A program made the position numbers and the translations under genes. A DNA stretch of 64,000 bases from an uncultured Bacteroides sp. (lineage in GTDB: Bacteria > Bacteroidota > Bacteroidia > Bacteroidales > Bacteroidaceae). Shown piece after piece: positions 17,556-26,574 of the stretch (its first letter is position 1; every line of letters starts with the position of its first letter). The DNA is taken from contig CAMTOQ010000001.1 in the NCBI GenBank assembly GCA_947074205.1, forward strand, positions 1-64,000, read 5' to 3'. The notes under the pieces were generated by a model that was not told the DNA's origin, did not search any database, and was given only the letters and a program-made list of their open reading frames with translations.

Positions 17556-19643
17556 ATGAATCTCAAGAAATCAGTATTAATTTTAGCAACAAGCTGTATG
17601 ATACTATCATGTAGTGACAAGAGGGTGGGCAACCCATTCCTCAGTGAGTTTCAAACCGAGTTTGGCATCCCTGCCTTCAACAAGATTGAGTTCAATCATT
17701 ACCGCCCGGCATTTGAGGCAGGTATTGAAGAGCAGAATGCACTTATCGAGGCCATAGTAAACAATCCGGAAGCACCTACTTTCGACAATACGATTGTGGC
17801 GCTAGACAATAGCTCGCCTATCCTTGACCGTGTGTCAACGGTATTTTTCAGCTTGGCCGATGCCGAGACTACCGATGAAATCACCAACTTGATGATGGAG
17901 ATGGCGCCTATCCTTTCGGAGCAAAGCGACAACATCATGCTGAACAAAGCGCTATTCGGCCGCGTGAATACTGTTTATCAGCAACAAGGTGAACTCAACT
18001 TGACTACCGAGCAGAAGCGTCTTCTAGACAAGACCTACAAAGCATTTGTTCGTTCGGGGGCCAACCTCAATGATGAACAACAAGCACGCCTGCGCGAGAT
18101 TAACAAAGAGCTTTCTACACTAGAAATAGCGTTCAGCAACAACCTACTCAACGAGAACAATGATTTTAAGCTTTTCATAGACAACGAAGCCGACCTTAGC
18201 GGTTTGCCCCAGTGGTTTGTGCAAAGTGCGGCCGAAGAGGCGACAGCAGCAGGTGAACCCGGCAAATGGTTGATTACACTGCACAACTCTAGCCGCTTGC
18301 CTTTCTTGCAATATGCAGACAATCGCGACTTGCGCAAAGAGGTGTATATGGCCTATATCAATAAAGGTAACCGCGACAACGCCAACAACAATAAAGCAAA
18401 TGTGACCAAGATAGTACAGCTCCGACTAGAGAAAGCCAATATGATGGGCTACGAAACGTTTGCCGACTTTGCGCTAGACGACACTATGGCTAAAACTCCT
18501 GCCGCAGTAATGGATTTCCTGAACAACCTTTGGAGCTACGCACTGCCTAAAGCAAAAGCCGAACAAGCCGACCTGCAGGTATTGATGGACCGCGAAGGTA
18601 AAGGGGAAACTATCGAGGCTTGGGACTGGTGGTACTACACCGACAAGCTTCGTGCTGAGAAGTACAATTTGAATGAGGACGAAATCAAACCTTACTTCAA
18701 GATGGAGAATGTGCGCGACGGTGCATTTATGGTAGCCAACAAGCTATATGGCATCACCTTCAAACCAATTGCGAATGTACCTGTTTACCACCCAGATGTG
18801 GAGGTGTTCGAGGTGCTTGATGCTGATGGTTCACAACTCGGCATCTTCTACACCGACTTCTACCCCCGTGCGGGCAAGAGCGCCGGTGCATGGATGGGCA
18901 ACTTCCGCGAACAAAACGGCGAGGTACGTCCTGTGGTGTTCAATGTGGGTAACTTCACGAAACCTGTGGGCGATTTGCCTTCGTTGTTGACTATTGACGA
19001 AGTAGAGACACTTTTCCACGAATTGGGTCACGGCTTGCATGGACTATTGAGCCAAACCAACTACCAAGGTGTGGCAGGTACCAATGTGGCACGCGACTTT
19101 GTGGAGCTTCCATCGCAAATCAACGAACACTGGGCATTCGAACCCGAAGTGTTGAAGATGTATGCCCGTCACTATCAAACTGGTGAGTTGATTCCCGATG
19201 AGTTGATCGAGAAGATTGAAAATCAGGCTACATTCAACCAAGGCTTTATCACCACTGAGTTGATGGCAGCTGCTATTTTGGATATGAACCTGCACACGTT
19301 GACCAATACAGACAACCTCGATGTGGTGGCTTATGAGAAGGAGGCTATGGACAAATTGGGATTGATCCCTGCTATCGCCCCTCGCTATCGTACTACCTAC
19401 TTCAACCACATTGTAGGTGGCTATGCGGCAGGCTACTATAGTTACTTATGGGCCAACGTATTGGACAACGATGCTTTTGAAGCATTCAAAGAGAAGGGAA
19501 TATTCGATGCAACTACTGCCCATCTTTACCGTACAAATATCCTTGAAAAAGGTGATAGCGAAGATCCAATGGTGCTTTATAAGAATTTCCGAGGCAGCGA
19601 ACCTCAACTAGAGCCAATGCTAAAGAATAGAGGAATGAAATAA
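17556..19643 (+). CDS. dcp: M3-family metallopeptidase lipoprotein (dipeptidyl carboxypeptidase-like)
   Basis: 695 residues with a lipoprotein signal (SCMILSC). It is a long helical thimet-oligopeptidase-type protein with the zinc site FHELGHGLHGL near residue 490 and the downstream Glu in the helix DFVELPSQINEHW. M3A enzymes cut short peptides; Dcp removes C-terminal dipeptides. The lipobox suggests it works in the periplasm. It is 30 bases downstream of the EEP gene, probably the same transcript. Confidence 0.9.
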   Translation: MNLKKSVLILATSCMILSCSDKRVGNPFLSEFQTEFGIPAFNKIEFNHYRPAFEAGIEEQNALIEAIVNNPEAPTFDNTIVALDNSSPILDRVSTVFFSLADAETTDEITNLMMEMAPILSEQSDNIMLNKALFGRVNTVYQQQGELNLTTEQKRLLDKTYKAFVRSGANLNDEQQARLREINKELSTLEIAFSNNLLNENNDFKLFIDNEADLSGLPQWFVQSAAEEATAAGEPGKWLITLHNSSRLPFLQYADNRDLRKEVYMAYINKGNRDNANNNKANVTKIVQLRLEKANMMGYETFADFALDDTMAKTPAAVMDFLNNLWSYALPKAKAEQADLQVLMDREGKGETIEAWDWWYYTDKLRAEKYNLNEDEIKPYFKMENVRDGAFMVANKLYGITFKPIANVPVYHPDVEVFEVLDADGSQLGIFYTDFYPRAGKSAGAWMGNFREQNGEVRPVVFNVGNFTKPVGDLPSLLTIDEVETLFHELGHGLHGLLSQTNYQGVAGTNVARDFVELPSQINEHWAFEPEVLKMYARHYQTGELIPDELIEKIENQATFNQGFITTELMAAAILDMNLHTLTNTDNLDVVAYEKEAMDKLGLIPAIAPRYRTTYFNHIVGGYAAGYYSYLWANVLDNDAFEAFKEKGIFDATTAHLYRTNILEKGDSEDPMVLYKNFRGSEPQLEPMLKNRGMK

Positions 19644-19693
19644 GCAAGCCTCTATGCTAATATTATTCACAAGATAGATATTGAATTAGATCA

Positions 19694-20062
19694 ATGAAAG
19701 CCATTTACCCCATCTTACTACTCATCATTTCCAACATATTTATGACCTTCGCATGGTACGGTCACTTAAAGCTGGAAGGGATAAAATCGTTTGCCAACCT
19801 ACCTCTCTATATCATCATATTGATGAGTTGGGCTTTGGCGTTGTTTGAATATGCATTCCAAGTTCCGGCAAACAAGATGGGCTATGTAGGCAATGGTGGA
19901 GTCTACTCATTAATGCAACTCAAAGTGGTGCAAGAAGTGATATCGCTTACGGTATTTACTCTGTTCAGCATGATATTCTTCAAAAACGAAGCTTTGCAGT
20001 GGAATCACTTTGCGGCATTTGGCTGCCTCATACTAGCAGTCTATTTTGTGTTCTTAAAGTAG
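19694..20062 (+). CDS. DUF486 small multidrug-resistance-like membrane protein
   Basis: 122 residues with four predicted membrane helices, beginning MKAIYPILLLIISNIFMTFAWYGHLK. The central segment ALFEYAFQVPANKMGY is typical of DUF486, a family distantly related to the DMT/SMR transporters. No transport substrate is known. It is followed directly by a strong terminator. Confidence 0.85.
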   Translation: MKAIYPILLLIISNIFMTFAWYGHLKLEGIKSFANLPLYIIILMSWALALFEYAFQVPANKMGYVGNGGVYSLMQLKVVQEVISLTVFTLFSMIFFKNEALQWNHFAAFGCLILAVYFVFLK

Positions 20063-20090
20063 AAGATACTCTAAGATAAATTCATTGATA

Positions 20091-20130
20091 GGTCAACACG
20101 TTACAAAAGCGTGTTGACCCATCTTTTTTA
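20091..20130 (+). terminator. Intrinsic terminator
   Basis: ggtcaacacg-ttacaaaag-cgtgttgacc is a perfect 10-bp stem, then atctttttta. It ends the rhomboid-to-DUF486 transcript. Confidence 0.92.
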
Positions 20131-20185
20131 TATCTCCCAAAGGCTAGAAAGCGTTTATTTAGTCTATTTACAAATAGCGCCGCGG

Positions 20186-21151
20186 ATGGAAAAAAGAGGT
20201 TCAAAACTGATTAAAAAACTCATCGAAAAGATATCTTTGTCTGATACTTATATAAATAAGACGATGGTAGATACACGAGTGAGGGAGGCGCAACGCGTCA
20301 CGGTAATTGGTTTTTTTGTCAACCTACTGCTAAGCGTAGGAAAGATAGGTGCCGGTATTGTAGGGAAGAGTTCGGCCATGCTAGCCGACGGGATACACTC
20401 CCTGTCCGACTTCGTAACCGACGTTATTGTCATCGTCTTTATCCGCCTATCTGCTAAGAAGTCTGACGACGACCACACCTACGGCCACGGAAAATACGAA
20501 ACATTTGCCACACTCATTATATCGATTGTGCTGCTTGGCGTTGGCATCGGAATGTGCTGGGACTCGGGACATAAGATTTATCTAGCCATAAAGGGAGAAG
20601 TGCTCCCCACTCCCCACCTCATCGCCCTTTGGGCAGCTCTTATATCCATCGTATCGAAAGAAGTTCTGTTTAGATACACACGCCATGTGGGTATGACAAT
20701 TGGTAGCAGTGTAGTGATTGCTAACGGGTGGCACCATCGCTCGGATGCACTTTCGTCAATCGGCGCAGCCATTGGTATCAGTGGCGCCATCATCCTTGGT
20801 GATAAATGGGTGATTCTCGATCCTATAGCAGGTTTTATTGTTTCGCTATTCATCGTGAAGGTAGCTTGGCAATTAGGCAAACCATGCATCGACGAATTGC
20901 TAGAACATGCACTGCCGCAAGATCTATGCAACAAAATTAAATTGGCAATAGAAAGCAATGATAGAGTATTGAGCTACAACGAGCTAAAGACACGCAAGGT
21001 AGGCAATGCAATTGCGGTAGATGTTCATATACAACTAAACAAAGAACTGACATTTGTCGAAGCTCACAACATCACCACAGAGGTGGAAGAGCTAATAAAA
21101 GACGCATTGGGTGGCGACGCTTTTGTGAACATCCACACCGAACCGGTATAG
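20186..21151 (+). CDS. Cation diffusion facilitator family metal exporter
   Basis: About 321 residues with six membrane helices. The paired metal-binding motifs are MLADGIHSLSDFVTD (HxxxD) and HHRSDALSS (HxxxD), followed by the cytoplasmic C-terminal ferredoxin-like domain (VDVHIQLNKELTFVEAHNITTEVEELI). CDF proteins export Zn, Fe or Mn by proton exchange. The first in-frame start (20111) falls inside the preceding terminator stem, so the ATG at 20186 (MEKRGSK) is chosen. Confidence 0.92.
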   Translation: MEKRGSKLIKKLIEKISLSDTYINKTMVDTRVREAQRVTVIGFFVNLLLSVGKIGAGIVGKSSAMLADGIHSLSDFVTDVIVIVFIRLSAKKSDDDHTYGHGKYETFATLIISIVLLGVGIGMCWDSGHKIYLAIKGEVLPTPHLIALWAALISIVSKEVLFRYTRHVGMTIGSSVVIANGWHHRSDALSSIGAAIGISGAIILGDKWVILDPIAGFIVSLFIVKVAWQLGKPCIDELLEHALPQDLCNKIKLAIESNDRVLSYNELKTRKVGNAIAVDVHIQLNKELTFVEAHNITTEVEELIKDALGGDAFVNIHTEPV

Positions 21152-21220
21152 CCATAGAGCAACAATTATCTACCCCAAAAGAGACTCTTTCGGCTTCAAA
21201 AAAACAAGCAGTACTATCCC

Positions 21221-21314
21221 GTTTGGTGGATAGCTGTACTCAGCGTGGTGGCAAGGGCTACTCTGCTCGGTGACCAGCCTTTGCCACCGCGCTGAGTAGC
21301 CCTTGCCACCAAAC
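21221..21314. repeat. REP-like fold-back repeat, copy B
   Basis: Arms TACTCAGCGTGGTGGCAAG (from 21238) and its complement ending CGCTGAGTA pair over about 23 bases with two mismatches. Outer arms GTTTGGTGG and CCACCAAAC extend the fold. It lies 70 bases after the CDF gene, for which no other terminator is visible. Confidence 0.88.
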
Positions 21315-21676
21315 CACAGAGCCACAATTCACAAACCACTCATTACCAAGCATGTAAACACCAGCAAAAGTATCTCCCACAAGCGGCATCAGAAAAAACA
21401 TCTACTGCCGGCCCAAACACACCCATTCTAGTCCCACTTACAAAAGTCGAGTTCGAAGAAGATGTAAAGATAAAAGGGAAAAAGCATTGATGTTTTTTAT
21501 CATAAAAAGCCCATCACTTTAACAAAAAAAATAAAGTAGAGGAAAATTATCTTAAAATCGAGCAAGAGCTCCTACTACAAGCATCAGCAGAGAAAGATTT
21601 ATTAAAATAGGTGCAAGAATATGCCGTAAAGCACTAAATAAATAGATTCAGTTAACTGTAAATGTGGAAAAAAAGC
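21315..21676. other. Intergenic stretch before secDF, no gene recognised
   Basis: About 360 bases, A-rich. Short stop-interrupted frames on the plus strand (for example LVPLTKVEFEEDVKIKGKK, then EQELLLQASAEKDLLK) have protein-like composition but no start codon or recognisable family. They may be debris of a decayed gene or chance. Confidence 0.3.
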
Positions 21677-21684
21677 TATATTTG
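21677..21684 (+). promoter_or_regulatory. -7 box of the secDF promoter
   Basis: TATATTTG lies 57 bases before the secDF ATG. No clear TTTG is seen at the -33 position. Confidence 0.65.
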
Positions 21685-21740
21685 CAGCCCTGTATACGAC
21701 AGAATTAAATTAAAACTTAATCATAATAAATTAAAGTAAA

Positions 21741-24740
21741 ATGCAAAACAAAGGATTTGTAAGACTTTTTGCGGTATTGCTCACACTAGTCTGTGTGTTC
21801 TACCTGTCTTTCTCCTTCGTTACTCGCCACTACATGAGTAAAGCGGCTGAGTACGCTAAGGGAGACTATGCGGCAGAGCAGGACTACATCGACTCTTTGG
21901 CTAACACCAAAGTGTGGTTAGGCTATACGCTTAAAGAGGTTCGCGAACAAGAAATTAATTTGGGTCTTGACCTTAAAGGAGGTATGAACGTGATCCTTGA
22001 GGTATCTGTACCCGAGGTAATCAAAGCATTGGCAGACCACAAAACCGACGAAAACTTCAATCAGGCACTTGCTGCAGCTGCAAAACAAGCACAAAACAGC
22101 AACGACGACGTAATTACTCTTTTCATCAGAGAGTACCAAACTCGTGTTCCTGGAGGTCAGTTGGCTGAGATCTTCGCGACTCAACAATTAAAAGACAAAG
22201 TAAACACTCGTACATCTAACGCTGATGTTGAAAAGGTGTTGAGAGAAGAAGTAAAAGCCGCTGTAGCCAACTCGTTTAACGTGCTTCGTACACGTATCGA
22301 CCGTTTTGGTGTGGTACAACCTAACATCCAAAGCTTGGAAGACAAGATGGGTCGTATCATGGTGGAACTTCCAGGTATCAAAGAGCCAGAACGTGTAAGA
22401 AAGCTTCTTCAAGGTTCGGCTAACCTAGAATTCTGGGAAACATTCACTGCTAAAGAGGTTACTCCATCACTTTATACTGCCGACAACGTGGTGCGCAACG
22501 TATTGGCGCTAGAATCTCCAACTCAAGAAGCTGACTCTGTAAAAGAGGAGTTGACTGAAGTTGCAGCTACTACTAGCATTGCCGATAGCCTTGCTGCTGC
22601 TTTGAAAGGCGAAACAAAAGCTGACGAAGTTGCTCTTGAGCAAATGAAAAAGAACAATCCTTTGTTGTCTATCCTTCAACTTAACCCTTACGATGGTCCA
22701 GTTGTAGGTTATGCTAACTACAAAGATACTGCCGCTATCAACAAGTACTTGGCTATGCCAGAAGTGAAAGCAGTACTCAACTCTAACCTTCGCCTTAAAT
22801 GGGGTGTGGCTCCTGCCGAATTCGACCCATTGAAGCAAACTTACGAGTTGTATGCTATCCGTACTCCAGATCGTAGCAACAAAGCTCCACTCGAAGGCGA
22901 CGTAATCAACAATGCACAAGATGATTTTGACCAATTTGGTAAACCATCTGTAAGCATGACTATGAACCAAGATGGTGCTCGTCGTTGGGCTCAATTGACT
23001 AAAAAGAACATCAACCGTAGCATCGCTATCGTTCTTGATGGTTATGTATACTCTGCACCTAACGTGCAAAACGAAATCACTGGCGGTAGCTCTGTTATCA
23101 CCGGTCACTTCACTCCAGAACAATCAAAAGACTTAGCAAACGTGTTGAAGTCGGGTAAAATGCCTGCTCCAGCGTTTATCGTGCAAGAAGACATCGTAGG
23201 TCCATCATTGGGTCAAGAGTCTATCAACGCAGGTATCTTCTCGTTTGTAATGGCTTTGATTCTGTTGATGATCTACATGTGCTGCATGTATGGCTTCGTA
23301 CCAGGTATGATTGCTAATGCTGCTTTGATCCTGAACTTCTTCTTCACACTAGGTATCCTTTCGTCGTTCCACGCTGCTTTGACTATGTCGGGTATTGCGG
23401 GTATGGTGCTTGCACTTGGTATGGCGGTGGATGCTAACGTATTGATCTACGAACGTACAAAAGAAGAACTTCGCGCAGGTAAAGCTGTGAAACAAGCTAT
23501 CAGCGATGGTTACTCTAACGCGTTCTCGGCTATCTTTGACTCGAACTTAACATCTATCATCACCGGTATCATCCTGTTCAACTTCGGTACAGGTCCTATC
23601 CGTGGTTTTGCTACAACTTTGATCATCGGTATCCTTTGTTCGTTCTTCACTGCTGTATTCTTGACTCGTTTGGCTTACGAACACTTCTTGGGTAAAGAGA
23701 AGTTGCAGTCTTTGACTTTCACTACTGGTCTTTCGGCTAAGATGATGGTTAATACTCACTTCAACTTTATGAAGAACAACCGCCGCTCATTCATCATCAC
23801 GGCTGTAATTATCGTGTGCTGTTTCGCAGTTCTTGGTCTACGCGGTTTGAGCCAAAGTATCGACTTTACTGGTGGACGTAACTTCAAAGTTCAATTCGAA
23901 CAACAAGTTGAGCCAGAACAAGTACGCGAACTATTGGCTGGCCAATTTGGCGACGCTAACACAAGCGTTATCGCTATCGGTACAGACAAAAAGACAGTAC
24001 GTATCAGTACTAACTATATGATCGAAAGCAACGATGCTAACGTTGACGCAGAGATCGAACAAGGTTTGTTCACTGCTCTTCAACCAGTATTGACTAGCGG
24101 TACTACTCTTGATCAATTCATCGACCGCGACAACTACACTGGCGGTAGCATCATCAGCTCGCAAAAGGTAGGTCCTAGTATTGCTGACGATATTCGTCGT
24201 GCTGCTATGTGGTCTGTAGTATTTGCTTTGATTGCTATCGGTCTTTATATCTTGATTCGTTTCCGCAACATCGCTTACTCGGTAGGTTCTATCGTAGCGT
24301 TGACTTGCGATACTATCATGATCTTTGGTGTATTCTCATTGCTTTGGGGTATCGCTCCATTCTCTCTTGAGATCGACCAAACATTCATCGGTGCTATCTT
24401 GACAGCTATCGGTTACTCTATCAATGATAAGGTGGTAATCTTCGACCGTGTACGCGAGTTCTTCAACTTGTATCCAAAACGTAGCACTCGCCGTCTATTC
24501 AACGATTCATTGAACACTACTTTGGCTCGTACAATCAATACTTCAGTAAGTACATTGCTAGTATTGTTCTGTATCTTCATCCTTGGTGGTGACGCTATCC
24601 GTAGCTTCGCATTCGCAATGATTCTTGGTGTTATCATCGGTACACTTTCTTCATTGTTCATCGCTTCTCCTATTGCATACGAAATGTTGAAAGGCAGAGA
24701 TCGCAGTGATGATATTATCGATACAGAAGATCACGTATAA
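21741..24740 (+). CDS. secDF: Protein translocase SecDF fusion
   Basis: A 999-residue fusion of SecD and SecF, the proton-driven accessory part of the Sec translocon. The SecD half has an N-terminal helix, the motif LGLDLKGGMNVILEV, a large periplasmic region and a helical core (GMAVDANVLIYERTKEELRAGK). The SecF half begins near residue 670 (NFMKNNRRSF, SQSIDFTGGRNFKVQF) and has its own core (TAIGYSINDKVVIFDRVRE). The fused form is usual in Bacteroidota. Codon choice is more restricted than in neighbours, as expected for a highly expressed gene. Confidence 0.97.
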   Translation: MQNKGFVRLFAVLLTLVCVFYLSFSFVTRHYMSKAAEYAKGDYAAEQDYIDSLANTKVWLGYTLKEVREQEINLGLDLKGGMNVILEVSVPEVIKALADHKTDENFNQALAAAAKQAQNSNDDVITLFIREYQTRVPGGQLAEIFATQQLKDKVNTRTSNADVEKVLREEVKAAVANSFNVLRTRIDRFGVVQPNIQSLEDKMGRIMVELPGIKEPERVRKLLQGSANLEFWETFTAKEVTPSLYTADNVVRNVLALESPTQEADSVKEELTEVAATTSIADSLAAALKGETKADEVALEQMKKNNPLLSILQLNPYDGPVVGYANYKDTAAINKYLAMPEVKAVLNSNLRLKWGVAPAEFDPLKQTYELYAIRTPDRSNKAPLEGDVINNAQDDFDQFGKPSVSMTMNQDGARRWAQLTKKNINRSIAIVLDGYVYSAPNVQNEITGGSSVITGHFTPEQSKDLANVLKSGKMPAPAFIVQEDIVGPSLGQESINAGIFSFVMALILLMIYMCCMYGFVPGMIANAALILNFFFTLGILSSFHAALTMSGIAGMVLALGMAVDANVLIYERTKEELRAGKAVKQAISDGYSNAFSAIFDSNLTSIITGIILFNFGTGPIRGFATTLIIGILCSFFTAVFLTRLAYEHFLGKEKLQSLTFTTGLSAKMMVNTHFNFMKNNRRSFIITAVIIVCCFAVLGLRGLSQSIDFTGGRNFKVQFEQQVEPEQVRELLAGQFGDANTSVIAIGTDKKTVRISTNYMIESNDANVDAEIEQGLFTALQPVLTSGTTLDQFIDRDNYTGGSIISSQKVGPSIADDIRRAAMWSVVFALIAIGLYILIRFRNIAYSVGSIVALTCDTIMIFGVFSLLWGIAPFSLEIDQTFIGAILTAIGYSINDKVVIFDRVREFFNLYPKRSTRRLFNDSLNTTLARTINTSVSTLLVLFCIFILGGDAIRSFAFAMILGVIIGTLSSLFIASPIAYEMLKGRDRSDDIIDTEDHV

Positions 24741-24780
24741 TTGATGGTTCATCTATCGATTTAATTACGATATAAACAGA

Positions 24781-24817
24781 GCGAGGCAGTCAGCTAATGA
24801 TTGCCTCGCTTTTTTTA
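24781..24817 (+). terminator. Intrinsic terminator after secDF
   Basis: gcgaggca / tgcctcgc stem with a 13-base loop, followed by seven T. Confidence 0.9.
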
Positions 24818-24878
24818 TGCCATCTAGAAGATTATAACTATTATTGCACTTCAAGCGTTAGTAATAAAAACACTGCGT

Positions 24879-25796
24879 ATGAAGTTGGTAACTCTTCTAA
24901 TAGGTATAGCTCTGCTGAGTTGTACCAACAAAGTAACCGTTCAACAAAAAGAGAAAAATATGAAACAGTTGACCCCTCAAGAGAAGCATGTCATTCTAGA
25001 CAAGGGTACAGAGATGCCGTTTACTGGCGAGTACGATAAGTTTTACGAGAATGGAGAGTATGTCTGCAAGCAATGCGGTGCTCCTCTCTATCTATCAAAA
25101 GACAAATTCGATGCGGGCTGCGGATGGCCTGCTTTCGACGATGAGATAACAGGAGCTGTAAAAAGATACAGAGATGCAGACGGACAACGCGTGGAGATAG
25201 TATGTGCCAGCTGTGATGGGCATCTAGGCCATGTGTTCGAAGGCGAAGGTCTTACTGCCAAGAACACTCGCCACTGTGTCAACTCTATCAGCATGGAGTT
25301 CATCCCGGCAGATAGCCTAAAGACAGCCATCTTCGCAGGTGGATGTTTCTGGGGCGTAGAACATTTGATGCAACAGCAAAAGGGGGTGATCAGCGTAGAA
25401 TCGGGCTATATAGGTGGCACAAAGGAGAACCCTACCTACCAAGAGGTGTGTAGCCACTCTACCGGACACGCCGAAGCGGTGAGAATCTTATACAACCCAA
25501 AGGAGGTAGAGTACGAAACATTGGCTCGCCTATTCTTCGAGATTCACGACCCTACGCAAGAAGACGGTCAAGGTCCGGATATAGGCAATCAATACCGTTC
25601 GGAAGTATTCTACAACACCGAGGAGGAGAAACAAACTATCCTAAAGTTGATAGATGAGCTGAGATACAAAGGATACGATGTGGTGACAGGGGTGACCAAA
25701 GCCACCACTTTCTACCCTGCCGAAGAGTATCATCAGGACTACTACGAGCACAAAGGCACAGAGCCTTACTGCCATGCTCGAGTAAAACGATTCTAA
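24879..25796 (+). CDS. msrAB: Peptide methionine sulfoxide reductase MsrB-MsrA fusion lipoprotein
   Basis: 305 residues repairing oxidised methionines of both stereochemistries. A lipoprotein signal (ALLSC) places it in the envelope. The MsrB domain (residues about 28-145) has zinc pairs CKQCG and CASCDGH, the GCGWPAF motif and a catalytic Cys in TRHCVNSISM. The MsrA domain (residues about 150-305) has the catalytic GGCFWG. The order is MsrB then MsrA. It stands alone after the secDF terminator. Confidence 0.93.
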   Translation: MKLVTLLIGIALLSCTNKVTVQQKEKNMKQLTPQEKHVILDKGTEMPFTGEYDKFYENGEYVCKQCGAPLYLSKDKFDAGCGWPAFDDEITGAVKRYRDADGQRVEIVCASCDGHLGHVFEGEGLTAKNTRHCVNSISMEFIPADSLKTAIFAGGCFWGVEHLMQQQKGVISVESGYIGGTKENPTYQEVCSHSTGHAEAVRILYNPKEVEYETLARLFFEIHDPTQEDGQGPDIGNQYRSEVFYNTEEEKQTILKLIDELRYKGYDVVTGVTKATTFYPAEEYHQDYYEHKGTEPYCHARVKRF

Positions 25797-25812
25797 AATA
25801 AATGCGGGTATC

Positions 25813-26385
25813 TTATCGTTGACGGTGAGGTGCCCGCAATTCGTTGATACGCTTCTGAATGAAATAGTAAAACTCGGCCAACACAGTTTGATACTGCGGG
25901 TAGGGTTGCATCTCATTCGTCAGGTGATTCTGAAACTGCTGAAAGTCGTACATCTCTGCTTGTTCATTTTGGGGTGGTGCATAGAAGGTCTCACCCAAAA
26001 GAGAACAATAAACTTCCATCAGCTCTCTGTTTCTGATAAAATAGTTCAGCGTATATTGTGGTTCGTCTAGCACCATAGACATGGCATAGAGAGGAAGAAC
26101 ATTTCCCAAGGTAGCCCCACTAGCCATCATCGCTCTATTGAACAAGAAAAAGTAGAGTGCCTTCAGTCCTTCTTCATTGGGTGGCTGCGACAAAGTGGCT
26201 AGCAGATTATCAGTAGCCTCATCATCGGCCAACTGCATTGTACCATTATAATAAGCAATTACATCATTGGGCAGGTCAGTAGATTGCAACACTTGCGTCT
26301 GCTGCTCACTATTCATATCTTCCCAGTAAAGTGGTGCAGAGTAGTTAGCAGTCATCAACATAACTAACATTAGGAGGGTCTTCAT
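25813..26385 (-). CDS. Exported protein of unknown function
   Basis: 190 residues with a likely N-terminal signal sequence (KTLLMLVMLMTANYSA). The rest is helical and aromatic-rich (LKALYFFLFNRAMMASGATLG, YNFIRNRE-like and EFYYFIQKRINELR segments) with no catalytic motif I recognise. It is convergent with msrAB, only 16 bases apart, and divergent from the GH31 gene. A genuine gene by length and start, function unknown. Confidence 0.7.
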   Translation of the reverse strand: MKTLLMLVMLMTANYSAPLYWEDMNSEQQTQVLQSTDLPNDVIAYYNGTMQLADDEATDNLLATLSQPPNEEGLKALYFFLFNRAMMASGATLGNVLPLYAMSMVLDEPQYTLNYFIRNRELMEVYCSLLGETFYAPPQNEQAEMYDFQQFQNHLTNEMQPYPQYQTVLAEFYYFIQKRINELRAPHRQR

Positions 26386-26530
26386 ATCTCAATCAAAGTT
26401 TAATTTGTACCATCTATAGTACTATAACAATTCAAAGAGAAGAAGGTTAAGCCAACAATCCACTTATAGGTGATTACAAATTGAGTACCAAATAGAAACA
26501 TTTCGATAAAGCAACCTAAAGCAAATTACT

Positions 26531-26538
26531 TAACTTTG
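26531..26538 (+). promoter_or_regulatory. -7 box before the GH31 gene
   Basis: TAACTTTG matches TAnnTTTG. The first possible in-frame start (a TTG at 26536) lies inside this box, so it cannot be the translation start if the promoter is real. Confidence 0.55.
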
Positions 26539-26574
26539 TATCAACCAAAGTCACACCGTAAATCGAAATGGAAT

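Noticed and set aside
20111..20185. N-terminal extension of the CDF transporter
   Set aside because: The first start lies inside a terminator hairpin and the extra residues match nothing in the family.
21420..21655. Decayed gene before secDF
   Set aside because: Short frames with protein-like composition are broken by stops and have no start or recognisable homology; chance cannot be excluded.
25803..25838. tgcggg / cccgca stem as terminator for msrAB
   Set aside because: It overlaps the 3' end of the convergent gene, has a long loop and lacks a T-run.
26415..26426. TATAGTACTATA palindrome as an operator
   Set aside because: A 12-base A+T-rich palindrome is expected by chance, and it is not aligned with a clear promoter.
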